Of a stretch of 64,000 nucleotides of DNA, positions 60,274 through 64,000 are shown piece by piece. The DNA is taken from NCBI RefSeq assembly GCF_008041935.1, contig NZ_VKAC01000010.1, positions 124,001-188,000 of the forward strand. The letters run 5' to 3'. The notes under the pieces are model-generated. The model was given only the letters and a program-made list of their open reading frames with translations. It was not told the DNA's origin and did no database searches. The position numbers and the translations under genes are program-made. This DNA comes from Quadrisphaera setariae. Its GTDB lineage: Bacteria; Actinomycetota; Actinomycetes; Actinomycetales; Quadrisphaeraceae. Every line of letters begins with the position of its first letter. Position 1 is the first letter of the stretch.

Positions 60274-61194
60274 ATGGCCACCGCTGCCCCCACCCGCTCC
60301 GCCACCGGGGGACCCCGCCGGCCCGGCAGAGGGACGACGACGCCGAGCGCTGCCGGACACGCCGAGTCCCGCACCAAGCTGGTCCTCTACGGGCTGGCGG
60401 GGGTGCTGGCGGTCCTCGTCTTCGCTGCGCCGCTGCTGTGGTCGCTGCTGCGGGCCTTCCAGACCAACGCCGTCATCACCGAGGCGCCGTCCTGGGCGAC
60501 GTTCTTCGACCTCACGGCCGCCAACTTCGCGGCCGTCGGCGGCACCGCGGGGCTCGGGCGGGCGACCCTCAACAGCCTCGTGGTCTCGCTCTCGACGGCC
60601 GTGCTCACCGCCGCCGTCGCCACGGCGGCCGGGTACGGCTTCGGCCGCTTCCGGTTCCGCTTCTCGGGCGCGGCCTTCGGGGCCATCGTGCTGACGCTCA
60701 TGATCCCGTTTCAGGCGATCATCACGCCGCTGTTCATGCAGCTCAACGCCATGCGGCTGACCGACAGCCTGCTCGGGCTGGTGCTCTTCTACACCACCGT
60801 GAACCTGCCGTTCGGCGTCTTCGTCATGCGCAACGCCTTCGCCGCGGTGCCCTCGGAGCTGGAGGACGCCGCCTTCGTCGACGGCGCGGGCACCGGCCGG
60901 ACCTTCTTCTCCGTCCTGCGCCCCCTGGTGACGCCCGGCATCGCCACCACGGCGCTGTACGCCTTCCTGGCGTCGTGGACCGAGTTCCTCGGGGCGCTGA
61001 CGTTCCTCACCCAGCAGCAGCTCTACACGCTGCCGGTGGCCCTGCTGAACCTGCAGCAGGGTGCGTACGGCGCCGTCGACTACGGGCTTCTGGCCGCTGG
61101 GGCGCTCATCGCGATGATCCCGTGCGTGGTGCTCTACGTGGGACTGCAGCGCTACTACGTGGCCGGCCTGGCGAGCGGCTCCCTCAAGGGCTGA
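60274..61194 (+). CDS. Carbohydrate ABC transporter permease (second of pair)
   Basis: A 306-residue MalG-type permease with a polar Arg/Pro/Thr-rich N-terminus (1-35), six membrane helices and EAA loop ELEDAAFVDGAGTGRTFFSV (about 196-215). ATG preceded by GAGGGAGA. It follows the first permease by 11 bases and ends the operon; no clear terminator hairpin is seen in the 277 bases before the MFS gene, though that stretch is GC-rich with several short inverted repeats. Confidence 0.92.
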   Translation: MATAAPTRSATGGPRRPGRGTTTPSAAGHAESRTKLVLYGLAGVLAVLVFAAPLLWSLLRAFQTNAVITEAPSWATFFDLTAANFAAVGGTAGLGRATLNSLVVSLSTAVLTAAVATAAGYGFGRFRFRFSGAAFGAIVLTLMIPFQAIITPLFMQLNAMRLTDSLLGLVLFYTTVNLPFGVFVMRNAFAAVPSELEDAAFVDGAGTGRTFFSVLRPLVTPGIATTALYAFLASWTEFLGALTFLTQQQLYTLPVALLNLQQGAYGAVDYGLLAAGALIAMIPCVVLYVGLQRYYVAGLASGSLKG

Positions 61195-61471
61195 CCCGCC
61201 GTGCGGCCCGCAGCCGGGCGCTCGGGTGCGGTCCCGGGGAGGCCGGGAACAGCAGCGGCAGGCCCGGCTGCGCGGGCTCGAGACGACGGAAACAGCGGTC
61301 TGATGGCGCCCTGGCCGCCGATGCGCCACGCGAGCGGCCCTGCTCGAGTGGGAATCAGCGGCGCTCCTCTGGCACTGTAGGGAGTGCCGGCCCGCGTCAC
61401 GGGTCTGCCCACCGCCGGGGTGCTGACCCGGCCGCGGCGCCCCTGAGCGCTGGTACCTGAACGGATCGTGC

Positions 61472-62749
61472 GTGTCCCTCGCTGTCTACCGCGGTGTCCT
61501 CGCGCGCCGCGGCGTCCCCGCCGTCATCCTCATCGGGCTCTTCGCGCGCATCCCCATCGCGGCAGCGCCCGTCGTCCTCACCCTCCACGTGGTGCTCGAC
61601 CTCGGGCACGGCTACGGCCTGGCCGGCCTGCTCGGCGCGGCCTTCGCCGTCGGCGCCGCGGTCGGTGCCCCGCTCGTGGGCCGCACCGTCGACAGGGTGG
61701 GCCTGCGGCCCGTCGTCGCCGTCACCACCGTCGCCTCCACCGCCTTCTGGGTGGTCGCCCCGCGCCTGGAGTACTCGGCGCTGCTGCCCGCAGCGCTGCT
61801 CGCCGGGCTGCTGTCGCTGCCCGTGTTCTCCGTGACCCGCCAGGCGCTCGCGGCGATGCTCACCCCCGAGCTGCGCCGCCCCGGCTTCTCGCTGGACTCG
61901 ATGGCCGTCGAGATGAGCTTCGCCGTCGGCCCTGCGGCGGGCATCGCGCTCTACACCGCCACCAGCGCCGCGACCACGCTGACGGCGGTGGCCGGGCTCG
62001 TGCTCGTGGCGGGTGCGGCGCTGTTCGTGCTCGACCCGCCGGTGCGCGACCCCGAGCTCACGCGCACCCTGGCGGTGGGCGAGCGCGCTGAGCGACCCCG
62101 GCTGAGGAGCTGGCTGAGCCGCCCCGTCGTGGCGCTGCTGCTGGTGACCTCGGCCGCCACCGTCACGGTGAGCGGCACCGACACCGCGCTGTCCGCGGTG
62201 ATGACCTCCTGGGACGCCGTGCCGCACCTCGGTCTGGTCTTCGCGGTGTGGTGCATGGCCTCGCTCGTGGGCGGGTTCGTCTTCGGCGCCATGAAGGACC
62301 GGCCGTCCCCGCTGCTCGTGCTCCTGCTGCTGGCGGGCACCGCCCTGCCGGTCTCCCTGGCGGGGAGCTGGCCGGTGCTGGCGCTGCTCGTGGTGCCGAC
62401 GGGGCTGTTCTGCGCCCCGCTCATGGCGGGCACCGCCGAGGCACTCACCCACGCCACCCCCGCCACCGTGCGCGGCCTGGTGCTGGGCGTGCACGCCTCC
62501 GCGCTGACGCTGGGAGACGCCTTCGGCGCGCCGCTCACGGGCGTCGCCGTGGACCGGTTCGGGGCCCAGTGGGGCTTCGCCGCCGTGGGCGCCGCCGGAC
62601 TGGTGCTGGCCGCGCTCGCGCTGCTGGTCGGCGGTTGGCGGGTCCCGGCGGCAGCGGCGCCCGCCTCGGGCGGCCGCTCGTCGTCGTCCTCGTCCTCCGA
62701 GCCCGCCGTGCCGGCACCCCGCGCCGAGTCCGCCGACGCGCTGGCCTGA
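61472..62749 (+). CDS. MFS transporter
   Basis: The 425-residue polytopic protein has twelve predicted helices and a signature-like loop GRTVDRVGLRPVVAVT between helices 2 and 3 (about 69-84). The C-terminal tail is Ser-rich and acidic. It resembles sugar-efflux or drug-efflux MFS members without a close named family. GTG 61472. It starts 277 bases after the arabinoside operon and converges on the ThuA gene with a 21-base gap. Substrate unknown; sugar efflux next to sugar loci is a guess. Confidence 0.86.
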   Translation: MSLAVYRGVLARRGVPAVILIGLFARIPIAAAPVVLTLHVVLDLGHGYGLAGLLGAAFAVGAAVGAPLVGRTVDRVGLRPVVAVTTVASTAFWVVAPRLEYSALLPAALLAGLLSLPVFSVTRQALAAMLTPELRRPGFSLDSMAVEMSFAVGPAAGIALYTATSAATTLTAVAGLVLVAGAALFVLDPPVRDPELTRTLAVGERAERPRLRSWLSRPVVALLLVTSAATVTVSGTDTALSAVMTSWDAVPHLGLVFAVWCMASLVGGFVFGAMKDRPSPLLVLLLLAGTALPVSLAGSWPVLALLVVPTGLFCAPLMAGTAEALTHATPATVRGLVLGVHASALTLGDAFGAPLTGVAVDRFGAQWGFAAVGAAGLVLAALALLVGGWRVPAAAAPASGGRSSSSSSSEPAVPAPRAESADALA

Positions 62750-62770
62750 CGCCGCGGCTGCGCGCAGCCC

Positions 62771-63532
62771 CTAGAAGCGGCGCGGCGGGTTGGTGCAGCC
62801 CAGCTGCTCCTCGCTGAGCCGCTCCACCTCCGGCCGGTGCGCCCACACCACCGCGTTCGCGATGACCCGGCGCACGTCGGGGTGCTGGTAGACCGGGTAC
62901 TCCTGGTCCCCGGGGGAGAAGTAGAAGACCCGGCCCTGCCCGCGCTGGTAGGTCACCCCGGAGCGGAAGACCTCGCCGCCGGCGAAGGTGGACAGGAACA
63001 CCACCTCGTCGGGGTGGGGGATGCCGAACGGCTCCCCGTACATCTCCTGCTTCTCGATGACGATCGGGTTGGCCACGCCCCGTGCGATGGGGTGCGACGG
63101 GTCCGTGGTCCACACGAGCTCGCGCTCGCCCTCGTTGCGCCACGCGAGCGAGCACGTGGTGCCCAGCAGCCGCGTGAAGATCTTCGAGTAGTGCGCCGAG
63201 TGGAGCCCGACGAAGCCCATCCCGGCCAGCACGTGGCGGTGGACGCGGGCGACCACCTCGTCGCTGACCTGCTCGTGGGCGGCATGGCCCCACCACAGCA
63301 GCACGTCGGTGCCGGCGAGCACCTCCTCGGTGAGCCCGTGGTCGGGCTCGGAGGCCAGCGTCGCCGTGCGCACCACGGCCCGCTCGCCGAGGTGCTCGGT
63401 GATGCCCGCGGCGATGGCCCCGTGCATGCCGTCGGGGTAGATCTCCCCGATCCACTCCGGGTGCTGGCGCGCTTCGTGCACGCCCTCGTTCCAGACCGTC
63501 ACCCGCACCGGGCCGCTCGTCGTCGGGCTCAC
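62771..63532 (-). CDS. ThuA domain protein
   Basis: The 253-residue protein is related to ThuA, a class I glutamine-amidotransferase-like fold linked to trehalose/sucrose utilisation. Features: [11 protein letters not shown] start (about 10-20), [29 protein letters not shown] (about 107-120) and late [13 protein letters not shown]. No amidotransferase Cys triad is evident. GTG start overlaps the upstream dehydrogenase stop (GTGA), so both are made together. The pair probably oxidises a disaccharide; thuA and thuB encode such partners in rhizobia. Confidence 0.9.
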   Translation of the reverse strand: MSPTTSGPVRVTVWNEGVHEARQHPEWIGEIYPDGMHGAIAAGITEHLGERAVVRTATLASEPDHGLTEEVLAGTDVLLWWGHAAHEQVSDEVVARVHRHVLAGMGFVGLHSAHYSKIFTRLLGTTCSLAWRNEGERELVWTTDPSHPIARGVANPIVIEKQEMYGEPFGIPHPDEVVFLSTFAGGEVFRSGVTYQRGQGRVFYFSPGDQEYPVYQHPDVRRVIANAVVWAHRPEVERLSEEQLGCTNPPRRF

Positions 63533-64000
63533 AGCTGGACCTCCCTGTTCTCGCGCGCCGAGGCGTAGCAGGCGTCGATGATGCGGGCGCGGTCCAGGGC
63601 CAGCGACCCGTCGTGGTCCTTCCACGCCGCAGCGCCGCTGCGCACCACGTCGACGAAGGCGTCCACCACCGCGGCGTGACCGCGCCCCGGCTCCACCGGC
63701 ACGGTCCTGTCGGCGGCCTCGCCGTCCGCCGTGAGCGGGCTGTCGGTGAACAGCCGCAGCTCGCCCACCGGGTCGGGGTTCCCCTCGACGACGAGCTCCG
63801 CGCCGCCGTCGGTGCCGCGCACGGTCATGCCCATCTGGTCGACCGGCTCGCGGAACACCGCCCAGGAGGTCTCCAGCTGCAGCAGACCGCCGCCCTCCAG
63901 GCGCAGGAAGGCGTGGGCGAGGTCCTCGACCTCGTAGGCCGACACGTCACCGGAGAGCGACTTGCTGCCCCCGCGGCTCCCTCCCAGCCCGCGCGGGCCC
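63529..64000 (-). CDS. Gfo/Idh/MocA family oxidoreductase, cut by window edge
   Basis: The last ~157 residues of a dehydrogenase; the frame is open to the right edge, so the N-terminal NAD(P)-binding domain lies outside. The visible part is the C-terminal alpha/beta domain: an [22 protein letters not shown] strand pair, then a [12 protein letters not shown] edge and the terminal [13 protein letters not shown] with [20 protein letters not shown] helix. The stop overlaps the ThuA gene's GTG (GTGA). By analogy to ThuB it may oxidise a disaccharide at C3; that is inference. Confidence 0.88.
   Translation of the reverse strand, partial: GPRGLGGSRGGSKSLSGDVSAYEVEDLAHAFLRLEGGGLLQLETSWAVFREPVDQMGMTVRGTDGGAELVVEGNPDPVGELRLFTDSPLTADGEAADRTVPVEPGRGHAAVVDAFVDVVRSGAAAWKDHDGSLALDRARIIDACYASARENREVQL

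Overview
The window is a contiguous, densely coded stretch of a very high-G+C chromosome. Strong G/C preference at third codon positions, frequent GTG starts, actinobacterial families (ANTAR and PspC signalling proteins, tRNA-deaminase-associated protein, MsiK-type ATPase, IdeR-type and Zur-type boxes) and an MCP chemoreceptor point to a motile actinomycete. I infer a Kineosporia/Kineococcus/Quadrisphaera-like organism from gene content only. No phage, transposon, CRISPR array or other recent mobile DNA is visible. No gene-free stretch reaches 300 bases.

Layout. 1-2.7 kb: 3' part of a chemoreceptor, then a LOV-domain (blue-light) PP2C phosphatase. 2.7-10.4 kb: sugar locus with a GH36-like glycosidase and ROK repressor facing an ABC importer (two permeases, binding lipoprotein) and a Gfo/Idh/MocA dehydrogenase. 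10.4-14.6 kb: OmpR-type two-component system divergent from a secreted repeat-rich protein, then a GAF-ANTAR protein. 14.6-17.1 kb: two CNNM/CorC-type membrane proteins. 17.1-21.4 kb: PrmC-like methyltransferase and a zinc ABC importer with its regulator Zur and a good Zur box. 21.5-27 kb: stress membrane peptide, amylosucrase, membrane protein, HMCES/YedK DNA-crosslink protein, YihY/BrkB protein. 27-33 kb: orphan hypothetical protein, multi-sensor SpoIIE-type phosphatase, a pyrimidine-dimer-glycosylase-like fusion, two tiny overlapping genes, SigB/SigF-like sigma factor. 33-35 kb: upp, tRNA-deaminase-associated gene, tadA (apparent CTG start), tRNA-Ser(CGA). 35-40.5 kb: divergent PspC envelope-stress cluster with kinase/regulator, and a CBS-GGDEF-EAL c-di-GMP protein. 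40.6-42.9 kb: IdeR-controlled siderophore uptake. 43-47.4 kb: tRNA-Ser(GGA), SRP RNA, dnaX, recR. 47.5-51 kb: MsiK-type ATPase and otsBA trehalose synthesis. 51-54.7 kb: membrane Ser/Thr kinase, DsbA-like and VKOR proteins. 54.8-61.2 kb: LacI-controlled GH127 arabinofuranosidase and sugar ABC operon. 61.4-64 kb: MFS permease, ThuA protein and a cut-off Gfo/Idh/MocA gene.

How it fits together. Both carbohydrate importers lack their own ATPase; the MsiK-like ATPase at 47.5 kb is the natural shared energiser. Each sugar locus pairs a repressor, an intracellular glycosidase and an importer. Two PP2C phosphatases, an orphan SigF-like factor, an ANTAR regulator, two two-component systems and a membrane kinase suggest strong investment in light and stress sensing. 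Adjacent same-strand genes are very often joined by NTGA or TGATG start/stop overlaps, which fixes many starts used here. Two of these overlaps appear to use CTG as start codon.
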